Positions 53,120-62,999 of a stretch of 64,000 bases of DNA are shown piece after piece; the first letter of the stretch is position 1; each line of letters begins with the position of its first letter. Below the pieces are notes generated by a model, which did not search any database, was not told the origin of the DNA, and worked only from the letters and a program-made list of their open reading frames with translations. This stretch comes from Tenacibaculum ovolyticum DSM 18103 (GTDB taxonomy: Bacteria > Bacteroidota > Bacteroidia > Flavobacteriales > Flavobacteriaceae): positions 37,266-101,265 of the forward strand of contig NZ_AUMF01000018.1 of assembly GCF_000430545.1 (NCBI RefSeq). The letters are read 5' to 3'. The position numbers and the translations under genes were made by a program.

Positions 53120-53713
53120 TATATATAAAGCTAAAAAGGGACTAAATAAGCCAATGAAAAACCCAATATAAACTTCTTTAGCACTATGTGCTTTTAAATG
53201 AAGTCTTGAGCTTGCTAGGAGACCAGAAAGCAATAAAAAGGCTATAACTATTGGTAAAGTGTATACGTTATGTATTTGCTGAAAAATTAAAAAATAACCA
53301 GTGGCCGCTCCCATAGATAATAAATGTAAGCTAGCTTTAGTTTTTGTCATAAAAAGTATATAAACTAAGCCTAAGCCAAATACAACACCAAAAAACAAAT
53401 AACTAAGATCTTTAATAGCATTAGTTTCTAGAAAAAACTTACCTAACATATAAAACAAAGTCATCATGAAAAACATTGGAATTTTACGTTCTTTAATACC
53501 ATGTACCTGATATGATTTTATAGATCCAATATTTTTTAATAAAATTAAGAGAAATATTGGAATAATGTAGGTGGTTATAAAAACTACAGCCAATATTGTA
53601 TATTGTTGATGACGACTTAAATTAATAGGGGTTAAAATAAAGTAAAGAATTATGCCAATAGTAGGTATTACAATTGGGTGTAAAAGGGTAGATATAAATT
53701 TTTGCCAGCGCAT
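53114..53713 (-). CDS. PAP2-like integral membrane protein
   Basis: The 199-residue protein has six predicted membrane helices and ends with SSRLHLKAHSAKEVYIGFFIG. That resembles the third PAP2 phosphatase motif (SR-H-x-x-D/E-V-x-x-G-x-x-x-G) with Asp replaced by Glu. The other two PAP2 motifs are not clear, so it may be a degenerate phosphatase or only a structural relative. It overlaps convergently with the barrel gene and abuts rpoN. This gene pair is often found in Flavobacteriia as I recall. Confidence 0.72.
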   Translation of the reverse strand: MRWQKFISTLLHPIVIPTIGIILYFILTPINLSRHQQYTILAVVFITTYIIPIFLLILLKNIGSIKSYQVHGIKERKIPMFFMMTLFYMLGKFFLETNAIKDLSYLFFGVVFGLGLVYILFMTKTKASLHLLSMGAATGYFLIFQQIHNVYTLPIVIAFLLLSGLLASSRLHLKAHSAKEVYIGFFIGLFSPFLALYIL

Positions 53714-55173
53714 TATATTTCTTTTCTTAATCTAGCTACAGGTATATCTAATTGTTCACGATACTTTGCAACTGTTCTTCTTGCAATAGGGTATCCTTTT
53801 TCTTTTAATATTTTAGATAGTTTTTCATCTGTAAGAGGTTTTCGCTTTTCTTCTTCTTGAATAACTGTTTCTAATATTTTCTTTATTTCTCGGGTAGAAA
53901 CATCTTCTCCTTGATCATTTTTCATTGATTCAGAGAAAAATACTTTAATTAATTTTGTACCATATGGTGTAGATACATATTTACTATTAGCAACCCTAGA
54001 AACAGTAGATACATCCATTTGTATCTCATCAGCAATATCTTTTAAAATCATCGGCTTTAACTTGCGCTCATCACCAGTTAAAAAATATGCTTCTTGACGA
54101 TGCATAATTGCGTTCATTGTAACTAATAGTGTTTGTTGACGTTGTTTGATTGCATCAATAAACCATTTAGCAGCATCAAGTTTTTGCTTAATGAACATTA
54201 CGGCATCTTTTTGAGTTTTGCTTTTCTTTTTAGAATCACTATAACCTTTTAACATGTTGTTATATTCACGAGAAACATGCAGCTCTGGTGCATTACGAGA
54301 GTTTAGCGTAAGTTCTAAAACACCATCAACAATTAGTATTGAAAAGTCAGGAACAATTTGTTCTGCTATTTTATTATTACCAGCGTAAGAACTCCCTGGT
54401 TTAGGGTTTAACTTACTAATTTCAGCTATAATTTCTTTTAATTGATCTTCGTTTATATTGAATTTTTCAAGAAGTTTCTTATAATGTTTCTTAACAAAAT
54501 GATCGAATGCATTCTCAAGAATATCAATAGCTAATACTCTAGTTTGTTTTTCAGATTTTGATTTTAATTGAATAATTAAGCATTCTTTTAAATCTTGTGC
54601 ACCAATACCTATAGGGTCTAATCTTTGAACAACGTTAATTAAAACACTTCTTACTTTTTCTTCAGTTGTAAAAACATTTTGGGTAAAAGCTAAATCATCA
54701 ACTAAATCAATAATAGCTCTACGAATATATCCACTATCATCAATACTCCCGACTAGAAATTCTGCAATAGAACGTTCTTCTTCGTTAATTCTAAAAGTAT
54801 TTAATTGGTTTTTTAAAGATTGATGAAAGGTTGTACCTGAAGCGTATGGAATTTGTTTATCTTCATCATCAGCCGAATAATTATTCGCCTGTGTTTTATA
54901 ACTAGGGTATTCATCATCACTTAAATACTCATCAATATTTATATCATCAGTGTCAATTTTATCGCTACCATCATCATAGTCATCAGCATTTGTTAGCGTA
55001 TCTTCAAAGTTTTCAGGCTCTTCTTTACCTGTGTCTAAAGCAGGATTCTCTTCAATCTCTTGTTTCAAACGTTCTTCAAAAGCTTGCGTAGGTAATTGAA
55101 TTAACTTCATCAACTGAATTTGCTGAGGAGATAATTTTTGAAGTAACTTATAATGTAAACTTTGTTTTAGCAT
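53713..55173 (-). CDS. rpoN: RNA polymerase sigma-54 factor
   Basis: This 486-residue protein has the N-terminal glutamine-rich region I (LHYKLLQKLSPQQIQLMKLIQLPTQAFEERLKQEIEENPAL), an acidic linker (about 50-100), the core-binding domain, the helix-turn-helix (KDIADEIQMDVSTVSRVANSKYVSTPYG) and the RpoN box ARRTVAKYRE at about 467-476. The product binds -24/-12 promoters with enhancer-binding activators. It shares one base with the next gene on the minus strand. No enhancer-binding protein is in the window. Confidence 0.96.
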   Translation of the reverse strand: MLKQSLHYKLLQKLSPQQIQLMKLIQLPTQAFEERLKQEIEENPALDTGKEEPENFEDTLTNADDYDDGSDKIDTDDINIDEYLSDDEYPSYKTQANNYSADDEDKQIPYASGTTFHQSLKNQLNTFRINEEERSIAEFLVGSIDDSGYIRRAIIDLVDDLAFTQNVFTTEEKVRSVLINVVQRLDPIGIGAQDLKECLIIQLKSKSEKQTRVLAIDILENAFDHFVKKHYKKLLEKFNINEDQLKEIIAEISKLNPKPGSSYAGNNKIAEQIVPDFSILIVDGVLELTLNSRNAPELHVSREYNNMLKGYSDSKKKSKTQKDAVMFIKQKLDAAKWFIDAIKQRQQTLLVTMNAIMHRQEAYFLTGDERKLKPMILKDIADEIQMDVSTVSRVANSKYVSTPYGTKLIKVFFSESMKNDQGEDVSTREIKKILETVIQEEEKRKPLTDEKLSKILKEKGYPIARRTVAKYREQLDIPVARLRKEI

Positions 55174-55204
55174 ATTTACAAATATATGAAATAGGATAAA
55201 AAGA

Positions 55205-55232
55205 AATCGTCATTCTGTGAGGAATGACGATT
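55205..55232 (-). terminator. 11-bp hairpin after asnS with a CGTCATTC core
   Basis: AATCGTCATTC (55205-55215) pairs with GAATGACGATT (55222-55232) around TGTGAG. On the minus strand it follows the asnS stop by 25 bases and is followed by a T-rich tract, so it can terminate asnS. Its core resembles repeats near 26114 and 38823. Confidence 0.72.
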
Positions 55233-55257
55233 GTTATATGTAAGTTTTATTTTTTTT

Positions 55258-56691
55258 TTAAAACTCTGCGTTCTGTGGTGTTCTTGGAAAAGGAATTACA
55301 TCACGAATATTACCCATTCCTGTTGTAAATAAAACCAAACGTTCAAAACCTAAACCGAAACCTGAATGCACCGCTGTACCAAATTTACGAGTGTCTAAGT
55401 ACCACCATAATTCTTCTTCGTCAATATTTAATTCAGCCATTTTAGATTTTAAAACATCTAAACGCTCTTCCCTTTGAGATCCACCAACCATTTCTCCAAT
55501 ACCAGGGAATAAAACATCCATAGCCCTAACAGTTTTTCCATCATCATTTAAACGCATATAAAATGCCTTAATTGTTGCTGGGTAATCAAATAAGATTACT
55601 GGACACTTAAAGTGTTTTTCAACTAAATAACGTTCGTGTTCTGATTGTAAATCAACACCCCATTCATAAATAGGAAATTGAAATTTCTTTTTCTTATTTG
55701 GCTTACAGTTGCGTAAAATATCAAAAGCTTCAGTATAACTAACTCTTTTAAAGTTATTATTTACAACAAAGTTTAATTTATCAATTAAACTCATTTCGCT
55801 ACGTTCTGCTTGAGGTTTTGTTTTTTCTTCTTGAGTTAAACGATTTTCTAAAAAGGTTAAATCGTCTTTGCAGTTTTCCAATACATAACCTAAAACAGAT
55901 TTAATAAAGTCTTCAGATAAATCCATGTTAGCATCTAAATCATTAAATGCTACTTCAGGTTCAATCATCCAAAACTCTGCTAAGTGACGTGTTGTATTAG
56001 AATTTTCAGCTCTAAAAGTAGGACCAAAAGTATATACTTTTCCTAAAGCCATTGCATAGGTTTCAGCTTCTAATTGACCAGAAACAGTTAAATTTGTTTC
56101 TTTACCAAAGAAATCTTGAGAATAATCAATGTTTCCTTCTTCGTTCAATGGAGCTTTGTTAGCTTCAAAATTAGTTACATGAAACATTTCTCCAGCACCT
56201 TCAGCATCTGATCCAGTAATAATTGGAGTATTCACATAGTTAAATCCGTTTTCTTGAAAATACTTATGAACAGCAAATGATAATGCAGAACGAACTCTCA
56301 TTACAGCACTAAATGTATTTGTTCTAATGCGTAAATGTGCATTTTCACGTAAAAATTCTAAGCTGTGCTTTTTTGGTTGAATAGGGTATTCGTCAGGATT
56401 TGAATCTCCTAATATCTCTAGTTTTGTAACTTTAACTTCAACAGTTTGTCCTTTACCTTCGCTTTCAACTAACGTACCTGTAATACTTACAGCAGCACTT
56501 GTTGTAATTCTTTTTAAAAGTTCTTCATCCGTATTTTCGAAGTCGACAACACATTGAATATTATTAATGGTAGAACCATCATTTAGAGCAATAAAACGAT
56601 TGCTTCTAAAGGTTCTAACCCATCCTTTTACATGTACTTCTTGTAAAAATTTATCAGAATGTAATAATTCTTTAACGCTACTTCTTTTCAT
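55258..56691 (-). CDS. asnS: asparaginyl-tRNA synthetase
   Basis: The 477-residue class II enzyme has an N-terminal OB-fold ([31 protein letters not shown]), motif 2 with [22 protein letters not shown], and motif 3 [29 protein letters not shown] at the C-terminus. The ending [11 protein letters not shown] is the usual AsnRS end. It attaches asparagine to tRNA-Asn. Length is close to E. coli AsnRS (466). Confidence 0.97.
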   Translation of the reverse strand: MKRSSVKELLHSDKFLQEVHVKGWVRTFRSNRFIALNDGSTINNIQCVVDFENTDEELLKRITTSAAVSITGTLVESEGKGQTVEVKVTKLEILGDSNPDEYPIQPKKHSLEFLRENAHLRIRTNTFSAVMRVRSALSFAVHKYFQENGFNYVNTPIITGSDAEGAGEMFHVTNFEANKAPLNEEGNIDYSQDFFGKETNLTVSGQLEAETYAMALGKVYTFGPTFRAENSNTTRHLAEFWMIEPEVAFNDLDANMDLSEDFIKSVLGYVLENCKDDLTFLENRLTQEEKTKPQAERSEMSLIDKLNFVVNNNFKRVSYTEAFDILRNCKPNKKKKFQFPIYEWGVDLQSEHERYLVEKHFKCPVILFDYPATIKAFYMRLNDDGKTVRAMDVLFPGIGEMVGGSQREERLDVLKSKMAELNIDEEELWWYLDTRKFGTAVHSGFGLGFERLVLFTTGMGNIRDVIPFPRTPQNAEF

Positions 56692-56768
56692 CTTTTAAAA
56701 ATTGAGAAGCAAATATACTTTATTACTAAGAATTGAGCAATCTAGATATTTAAAATGCGAATAAACTT

Positions 56769-59132
56769 TTAGTTATCTTCTTTTGGAGGTAGTATTTTAA
56801 AATTAGTTTCTTTTAAAACCTTTTCATTCGCTATTTTTTTTTCAAAAGAAAGTAGGAGAGAAGGTAATAATAATAAATTAGATACCATGGCAAGTAATAA
56901 TGTTACGGATACTAGTCCACCTAGTGCAATTGTTCCACCAAAACTTGAAAGCGTAAAAACTAAAAAACCAAAAAATAATACTATTGAAGTATAAAACATA
57001 CTTACCCCTGTTTCTTGTAATGCAGAATATACAGCAGGTTTTACTTTCCAATTGTTAGCTAGGAGTTCTTGTCTGTACTTGGCTAAAAAATGAATGGTGT
57101 CATCTACAGATATACCAAAAGCGATACTAAATACTAAGATAGTAGATGGTTTTATTGGAATTCCAAAGAAACCCATTAATCCAGCAGTAATTAATAGCGG
57201 AAGCATGTTTGGTATTAACGAGATAAAAATCATTTTATACGAACGGAACATCCATGCCATAAAAATTGAGATTAATAAAATGGCAAGTGATAAAGAAATA
57301 ACTAGGTTTTTAATAAGGTAATTAGTTCCTTTTAAGAAAACTAATGCTTTCCCTGTCATAGAAACTGTGAATTTTTCTTCAGGAAATTGTTTTTTTATAA
57401 CTGCATCTAGACGTTCTTGAATAATATCCATCTTATCGGTACCAATATCTTTCATAAAAGTTGTGATACGTGCATAACGACCAGTACTGTCTACAAAGTT
57501 TTTTAACATACCAGAATTGCTATCAGAATTCTTAGTAAAAGCAAAAATATGAGCTTTTTCTTGGCTAGTTGGTAGCTGGTAATATTTCGGATTACCTTTA
57601 TAGTATGCTTGTTTTGAATATTTAACTAAGTTGGTAACCGAAATAGGTTTAGATAGCTCAGGAAAACTTTCAATAGTTTCATTCAACTTTTCCATTTTCT
57701 TTAACGTAGAAAGTCTCATGACACCTTTATCTCTTTTTGTGTCAATTAAAATTTCTAAAGGCATAATTCCACCAAATTCTGTCTCAAAGAATTTAATATC
57801 CTTATAAAATTGCATTCCTTTAGGCATGTCTTCAATTAAACTACCAGAAACGCGAATTTGAAATAAGCCGATCATGCTTAATATAATAACAACAACTGTT
57901 GTAATATATATAGTAATTCTTCGTTGTTTTACCATTCGTTCCATCCAAGAAACTACATTACCCATCCACTTTTTTTCTAAGTGACCTAAGTGTTTTTTTT
58001 CAGGACGTGGCATGAAACTATATATAATTGGAACAATTAATAGAGCAAGAATAAAAATGCTTATAATGTTTACTGAAGCTAATATTCCGAATTCTCTTAA
58101 TAATTGACTTTTTACAAAAACAAAGGTTGCAAAACCAGATGCTGTTGTAATATTAGTCATTAAAGTAGCATTACCAATTTTAGAAATTACACGTTGTAAG
58201 GACTTTGCCTGATTACCATGTTTTTTTATTTCTTGTTGATATTTATTTATAAGAAATACTGCGTTTGGTACACCAATTACAATAATTAATGGAGGTATTA
58301 AGGCAGATAAAACAGTGATTTCATATCTAAATAAACCAATAAAACCAAAAGCCCAAATTACACCGATACCAACAACTAATAGTGTAATAAAGGTAGCTCT
58401 GAAAGAGCGGAAAAAGAAAAAGAATATTAAAGCGGTAATTCCTAATGCACCCAATACAAAAAGTTGCATCTCATCAATAATATTCTGTGAATTTATTGTT
58501 CGTATGTAAGGCATCCCCGACATCCTAACATCTATATTGTGTTTCTTTTCAAAACTTTCAACAGTAGGTATTAATATATCAGCAATAAAGTTACGACGTG
58601 CAGGTGTGTTTACAATATCTTTGTTTATATAAATAGCTGTTTGTAAAGTACCTTGACCGTTATATAATAAATTATCGTAAAAAGGAAGATTTTCAAATAA
58701 TTGCTTTTTAATTTTATTAACCTCCTCATTTGTAGTAGGTGCTTTGTTAAATAAAGGTTCTAAAATAAATTTCCTTTTTACTCTATCTGCTTTTAATTGT
58801 TTAACATCAGCGATTGAAACAGTGAAGTCAACTTGTTTCACACTATCTAAATCTTTAACAAGTTTATTCCATGCGTTAAATTTAGCAGGCGTAAAAACAG
58901 TTGAATCTTTTACACCTAGTATAACTAAATTACCTTCTTCACCAAAAATTTCTAAAAATTTATCGTATTGAATGTTTGCTTCATGATCTTTAGGGAGTAA
59001 GTTTGCTTCTGTGTATGAGAAGCGCATATACTTCATTTGAGTAACTAAAAGCCCTGTTATAATAGCTACAGCTAATAATACAAGATATCTGTTACGTAAT
59101 ATAAACCCTGCGATTTTAGTCCAAAAAGTCAT
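56769..59132 (-). CDS. MMPL/RND-superfamily membrane transporter with sterol-sensing-like domains
   Basis: This 787-residue protein has about twelve helices in two repeats, each with a periplasmic domain and a helix block. The segment PLIIVIGVPNAVFLINKYQQEIK and its second copy FSIAFGISVDDTIHFLAKYRQEL carry the SSD-type pattern. The first copy has GVPN where the second has SVDD. It is smaller than AcrB-type pumps and fits the MMPL/hopanoid-exporter-like group, for lipids. The substrate is unknown. It follows frr on the minus strand behind a terminator. Confidence 0.88.
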   Translation of the reverse strand: MTFWTKIAGFILRNRYLVLLAVAIITGLLVTQMKYMRFSYTEANLLPKDHEANIQYDKFLEIFGEEGNLVILGVKDSTVFTPAKFNAWNKLVKDLDSVKQVDFTVSIADVKQLKADRVKRKFILEPLFNKAPTTNEEVNKIKKQLFENLPFYDNLLYNGQGTLQTAIYINKDIVNTPARRNFIADILIPTVESFEKKHNIDVRMSGMPYIRTINSQNIIDEMQLFVLGALGITALIFFFFFRSFRATFITLLVVGIGVIWAFGFIGLFRYEITVLSALIPPLIIVIGVPNAVFLINKYQQEIKKHGNQAKSLQRVISKIGNATLMTNITTASGFATFVFVKSQLLREFGILASVNIISIFILALLIVPIIYSFMPRPEKKHLGHLEKKWMGNVVSWMERMVKQRRITIYITTVVVIILSMIGLFQIRVSGSLIEDMPKGMQFYKDIKFFETEFGGIMPLEILIDTKRDKGVMRLSTLKKMEKLNETIESFPELSKPISVTNLVKYSKQAYYKGNPKYYQLPTSQEKAHIFAFTKNSDSNSGMLKNFVDSTGRYARITTFMKDIGTDKMDIIQERLDAVIKKQFPEEKFTVSMTGKALVFLKGTNYLIKNLVISLSLAILLISIFMAWMFRSYKMIFISLIPNMLPLLITAGLMGFFGIPIKPSTILVFSIAFGISVDDTIHFLAKYRQELLANNWKVKPAVYSALQETGVSMFYTSIVLFFGFLVFTLSSFGGTIALGGLVSVTLLLAMVSNLLLLPSLLLSFEKKIANEKVLKETNFKILPPKEDN

Positions 59133-59177
59133 TCAATAATTTTTAACAATGTTATGGTAAATGATGCAATCTAAATA

Positions 59178-59208
59178 AAAAAAAAGAGTGTCTTAAAAAG
59201 CACTCTTT
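59178..59208 (-). terminator. terminator between frr and the MMPL gene
   Basis: AAAGAGTG (59183-59190) pairs with CACTCTTT (59201-59208) over a 10-base loop. On the minus strand a long T tract follows. Confidence 0.82.
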
Positions 59209-59230
59209 CTTTTTATGTTTTTAAAAAGGA

Positions 59231-59785
59231 CTAAACAGTCATTATTTCTTTTTCCTTTACAGAAAACTTTTCGTCAATTTCTTTTGTATAACTATCAGTA
59301 AGTTTTTGAACACTTTCTTCTGCTCCTTTCTTTAAATCATCAGAAATGTCAGTTTTTTTAATGTCGTTATTAGCATCTTTACGAGCATTACGAATTCCTA
59401 CTTTAGCGTGTTCAGCTTCTGCTTTAGCTTGTTTAGCTAATTCTTTACGTCTTTCTTCCGTTAATGCTGGTACATTAATAATAATAATATCACCATTATT
59501 CATAGGGTTAAAACCTAAATTAGCAACCATAATTGCTTTTTCAACCTCTTGTAACATGTTTTTTTCCCAAGGTTGAATAGTAATTGTTCTTGCATCAGAT
59601 GTACTTACGTTTGCTATTTGACTTAAAGGGGTTGCTGCTCCGTAATAATTAACCTGTACATTGGCTAACATTGATGGAGATGCTTTACCTGCTCTAATTG
59701 TACGTAATTCTTTTACTAAGTGTTCTATAGCATTATTCATTGCCTCTTTGGCAGAATCTAAAATAAAATCAATTTCTTCGTTCAT
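59231..59785 (-). CDS. frr: ribosome recycling factor
   Basis: The 184-residue protein has the frr pattern: AMNNAIEHLVKELRTIRAGKASPSMLANVQVNYYGAATPLSQIANVSTSDART at the N-terminal half and EERRKELAKQAKAEAEHAKVGIRNARKDANNDIK in the coiled helices. With EF-G it splits the terminated ribosome. It lies 47 bases downstream of pyrH, the usual tsf-pyrH-frr order. Length matches the family (185). Confidence 0.97.
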   Translation of the reverse strand: MNEEIDFILDSAKEAMNNAIEHLVKELRTIRAGKASPSMLANVQVNYYGAATPLSQIANVSTSDARTITIQPWEKNMLQEVEKAIMVANLGFNPMNNGDIIIINVPALTEERRKELAKQAKAEAEHAKVGIRNARKDANNDIKKTDISDDLKKGAEESVQKLTDSYTKEIDEKFSVKEKEIMTV

Positions 59786-59832
59786 CTTACTTGTATTTAT
59801 AAACCTCTAAAAATAGAAGAGATTATTTCAAT

Positions 59833-60543
59833 TTATTTGTTGTCAACTATTGTTCCAATTTGTTCTCCAGAAACTAATTTTAGTAAATTTCCTTTTTTAT
59901 TCATATCAAAAACAATAATTGGTAGATCATTTTCTTCACTTAAAGTAAAGGCAGTCATATCCATTACCTTTAATCCTTTTTCCATTACTTCTTTAAAAGT
60001 AACGTTGTTATATTTTACCGCATTTTTATCCTTTTCAGGATCTGCATTATAAATACCGTCTACTCTAGTTCCTTTTAAAATAGCATCAGCATTAACTTCA
60101 ATAGCTCTTAATACCGCAGCTGTATCAGTAGTAAAATAAGGATTTCCTGTACCTCCTCCAAATATTACAACACGTCCTTTTTCTAAATGACGATTTGCAC
60201 GACGTTTAATATAAGGTTCTGCTATTTCTTTAATCTCTATCGCAGTTTGTAGTCGAGTATGAATTCCTTCATCTTCTAAAGCACTTTGTAAAGCTAAACC
60301 GTTAATACATGTTGCTAACATTCCCATATGATCACCTTGTACGCGATCCATACCTTGACTAGCACCTGCTACACCTCTAAAAATATTCCCGCCGCCTATA
60401 ACTATAGCAATTTCAATATTTTTTTCTAGCACTTGTTTAATTTCTTGTGCATATTCTTTAAGTCTCTTAGGATCAATACCGTATTGACGGTCGCCCATTA
60501 ATGATTCGCCACTTAATTTTAAAAGGATTCTCTTGTATTGCAT
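59833..60543 (-). CDS. pyrH: UMP kinase
   Basis: This 236-residue kinase has the N-terminal [13 protein letters not shown], the glycine-rich segment [12 protein letters not shown], and [36 protein letters not shown] in the core. It phosphorylates UMP to UDP and belongs to the amino-acid-kinase fold. The order tsf-pyrH-frr is conserved across bacteria. A terminator lies between tsf and pyrH. Confidence 0.97.
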   Translation of the reverse strand: MQYKRILLKLSGESLMGDRQYGIDPKRLKEYAQEIKQVLEKNIEIAIVIGGGNIFRGVAGASQGMDRVQGDHMGMLATCINGLALQSALEDEGIHTRLQTAIEIKEIAEPYIKRRANRHLEKGRVVIFGGGTGNPYFTTDTAAVLRAIEVNADAILKGTRVDGIYNADPEKDKNAVKYNNVTFKEVMEKGLKVMDMTAFTLSEENDLPIIVFDMNKKGNLLKLVSGEQIGTIVDNK

Positions 60544-60605
60544 AGTTTTATTGAAAGTTATGCAAAACTACGTATTTTTTTTGAGTTTGAATTTTTTATA
60601 AAATA

Positions 60606-60633
60606 AAAAACCACCCTTTTTAGGGTGGTTTTT
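60606..60633 (-). terminator. terminator between tsf and pyrH
   Basis: AAAAACCACCCT (60606-60617) pairs with AGGGTGGTTTTT (60622-60633) over TTTT, with T-rich sequence after it on the minus strand. Confidence 0.9.
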
Positions 60634-60653
60634 ACTATAAAATTAATTGAGAA

Positions 60654-61622
60654 TTATCCTAAAGTAACTCTTACGAAGTTTTTAACTTCTACGTTACCAA
60701 AAGAAGAAACATATTCTTCAACAGTTTTCTTTTCGTCTTTAATAAACTTTTGATCTAATAAACATTGTTCTTGATCTAAAGTTGTATTGTCAGAAATAAA
60801 TCTTTCCATCTTTCCTGGTAAGATTTTATCCCAAATTTTCTCTGGTTTACCTTCTGATTTTAATTGCTCTTTCGCAGCTTCTTCAGCTTTAGCTAAAGCA
60901 TCATCAGTTAATTGTAATCTAGATACATATTGAGGAACGTTCTTTAAAGTTTTACCTAAACGAACTAATTCTTCATTGTCTTTTACGATAGCAGCAATTC
61001 TTGCTTCAGTTTCAGACTCTACATAAGAAGCTTCAAAACCTTTATAAGATAAAGAAATTGCTCCCATTGATGCAGCTTGCATTGCTAAGTCTTTAGTTAA
61101 AGTTGCAGCGTTATCTACAGAGGTAGTTAAGCCAACCATAGCAGCAATTTTACCAACGTGTGTATAAGAACCAACATATGGCGCTTCTAATTTTTCAAAA
61201 GAAGTAATATCGATTTTTTCACCGATAACACCTGTTTGCTCAATTAATTTTTCAGCAACAGTAACTCCTCCGAAATCAGCAGCTAAAAATTCTTCTTTAG
61301 TGTTTACAGTAAAAGCGATATCAACAAATTGCGAAGCTAAATCTTTAAAAGAATCGTTTTTAGATACGAAATCTGTTTCACATGCTAATACAATAGCTAC
61401 ACCATAAGTGTTGTCATCACTAATTTTAGTAATAGCTACACCTTCAGTAGACTCTCTATCTGCTCTTTTAGCAGCGATTTTTTGTCCTTTTTTACGTAAA
61501 ACTTCAACAGCTTTATCAAAGTTTCCTTCAGCTTCTACTAATGCATTTTTACAATCCATCATACCAGCTCCGGTACTTTCTCTTAATTTCTTTACGTCTG
61601 CAGCGCTAATTTTTACTGACAT
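60654..61622 (-). CDS. tsf: elongation factor Ts
   Basis: The 322-residue protein has the N-terminal UBA-like part KISAADVKKLRESTGAGMMDCKNALVEAEGNFDKAVEVLRKKG and CETDFVSKNDSFKDLA, the segment that contacts EF-Tu. It exchanges GDP for GTP on EF-Tu. It is longer than E. coli Tsf (283) because of an extended second half, which is normal for Bacteroidota. It follows rpsB, with a palindrome between them. Confidence 0.97.
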   Translation of the reverse strand: MSVKISAADVKKLRESTGAGMMDCKNALVEAEGNFDKAVEVLRKKGQKIAAKRADRESTEGVAITKISDDNTYGVAIVLACETDFVSKNDSFKDLASQFVDIAFTVNTKEEFLAADFGGVTVAEKLIEQTGVIGEKIDITSFEKLEAPYVGSYTHVGKIAAMVGLTTSVDNAATLTKDLAMQAASMGAISLSYKGFEASYVESETEARIAAIVKDNEELVRLGKTLKNVPQYVSRLQLTDDALAKAEEAAKEQLKSEGKPEKIWDKILPGKMERFISDNTTLDQEQCLLDQKFIKDEKKTVEEYVSSFGNVEVKNFVRVTLG

Positions 61623-61663
61623 TTCTATTGTTATTTAAGTTGTAAATATATTTTTATAAAAAT

Positions 61664-61691
61664 AAAGGCTTCAAATTAATTTGAAGCCTTT
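61664..61691. terminator. 28-nt perfect palindrome between rpsB and tsf
   Basis: AAAGGCTTCAAATT and its complement AATTTGAAGCCTTT abut without a loop. On the minus strand the sequence after it is TATTTTTAT, so it is a weak intrinsic terminator or attenuator that may lower tsf relative to rpsB. Confidence 0.75.
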
Positions 61692-61699
61692 AAAATAAT

Positions 61700-62458
61700 T
61701 TATTTTGCTTCTTCTTTAGCAGGAGCTTCAGTTTTAGCTTCAGCTTTAGGAGCAGGTTTAGCTTTTTCTTTCTCAGCTTTTCTGTCTGATAAACCTTCAG
61801 CGATAGCATCAGTTACATAAGATAAAACTTTGTCGATAGATTTAGAAGCATCATCGTTTGCAGGAATTACAAAATCAACTGGTCTTGGATCAGAGTTTGT
61901 ATCAACTAAAGCAAAAATTGGAATGTTTAATTTTTGAGCTTCAGCAACTGCAATATGTTCTTTCTTTACATCAATTACAAATATAGCGGCAGGTAAACGA
62001 GTCATATCAGAAATAGAACCTAAATTCTTTTCTAATTTAGCTCTCTGACGGTTAATTTGTAATTTCTCTCTTTTTGATAAAGCATCAAAAGAACCATCTA
62101 ACTTCATTCTATCAATAGTAGCCATTTTCTTAACAGCTTTACGAATAGTAACAAAGTTTGTTAACATACCACCTGGCCAACGCTCAGTAATGAAAGGCAT
62201 GTTTATGTTCTTAGCTCTTTCAGCAACGATATCTTTTGCTTGCTTCTTAGTCGCAACGAATAAGATTTTACGTCCAGAGTTTGCTATTTTTTGTAAAGCT
62301 GTTGCAGCTTCATCAATTTTAGCAGATGTCTTATACAAGTCAATGATGTGAACACCATTACGTTCTGTATAAATGTATGGAGCCATGTTTGGGTTCCATT
62401 TTCTAGTTAAGTGACCAAAGTGCACTCCACTTTCTAATAATTCTTGAATGTTTGCCAT
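61700..62458 (-). CDS. rpsB: 30S ribosomal protein S2
   Basis: This 252-residue protein starts ANIQELLESGVHFGHLTRKWNPNMAPYIYTERNGVHIIDLYKT, has FVATKKQAKDIV and FITERWPGGMLTNF in the middle, and ends with an Ala/Lys/Glu-rich tail (about 225-252) that is common in Bacteroidota. It binds the back of the small subunit. It precedes tsf. Its 5' region has two inverted repeats (separate entry). Confidence 0.97.
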   Translation of the reverse strand: MANIQELLESGVHFGHLTRKWNPNMAPYIYTERNGVHIIDLYKTSAKIDEAATALQKIANSGRKILFVATKKQAKDIVAERAKNINMPFITERWPGGMLTNFVTIRKAVKKMATIDRMKLDGSFDALSKREKLQINRQRAKLEKNLGSISDMTRLPAAIFVIDVKKEHIAVAEAQKLNIPIFALVDTNSDPRPVDFVIPANDDASKSIDKVLSYVTDAIAEGLSDRKAEKEKAKPAPKAEAKTEAPAKEEAK

Positions 62459-62491
62459 TTTAATAAAATGTGTTTACGTTCTGTTTTCACA

Positions 62492-62564
62492 ATATTTCAG
62501 TAGTTATAATAAGTCTGAAATATTTAGATACTAAACTGTTAATTAATAAATATATAATAACAGT
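62492..62564 (-). promoter_or_regulatory. rpsB leader with two consecutive inverted repeats
   Basis: ATATTTCAG (62492-62500) pairs with CTGAAATAT (62515-62523), and ACTGTTA (62535-62541) pairs with TAACAGT (62558-62564). Both lie between the rpsI stop and the rpsB ATG. They may be a leader in which S2 represses its own translation, as known in other bacteria, or stems of another kind. Confidence 0.45.
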
Positions 62565-62612
62565 CTCTTTTGAAAATAAATAAACAAAGCTTTTTGCAAA
62601 GCAATGATACTA

Positions 62613-62999
62613 TTAACGCTTAGAGAACTGGAATTTCTTACGTGCTTTCTTCTGACCGAATTTCTTACGTTCAACCATTCTAGGATCACGAGTTAATAAA
62701 CCTTCTGGTTTTAACACTGCTCTGTGCTCTTCGTTAATAGCTACTAATGCTCTAGTAATTGCTAAACGAATTGCTTCAGCTTGACCTGTAATACCTCCAC
62801 CATATACATTCACTTTAATGTCATAAGACTCTAAGTTCTCAGTTAACATTAAAGGTTGTTGGATTTTGTATTGTAAAGTACCTGTTGTAAAGTAGTTTTT
62901 ATACTCTTTTTTATTTACAGTAATGTTTCCTTTACCTTCTGAAAGATAAATACGAGCAACTGCTGTTTTTCTTCTACCTATTTTGTGTACAGTTTCCAT
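62613..62999 (-). CDS. rpsI: 30S ribosomal protein S9
   Basis: The 128-residue protein has HKIGRRKTAVARIYLSEGKGNITVNKKEYKNYF at the start, VYGGGITGQAEAIRLAITRALV in the middle, and the basic tail DPRMVERKKFGQKKARKKFQFSKR, whose last Lys-Arg reaches the P-site. It shares the TAATG junction with rplM. Confidence 0.97.
   Translation of the reverse strand: METVHKIGRRKTAVARIYLSEGKGNITVNKKEYKNYFTTGTLQYKIQQPLMLTENLESYDIKVNVYGGGITGQAEAIRLAITRALVAINEEHRAVLKPEGLLTRDPRMVERKKFGQKKARKKFQFSKR

Noticed and set aside
53114..53713. Active PAP2 lipid phosphatase
   Set aside because: Only the last motif is similar and its acid is changed. The KxxxxxxRP and PSGH motifs are not visible, so activity is not claimed.
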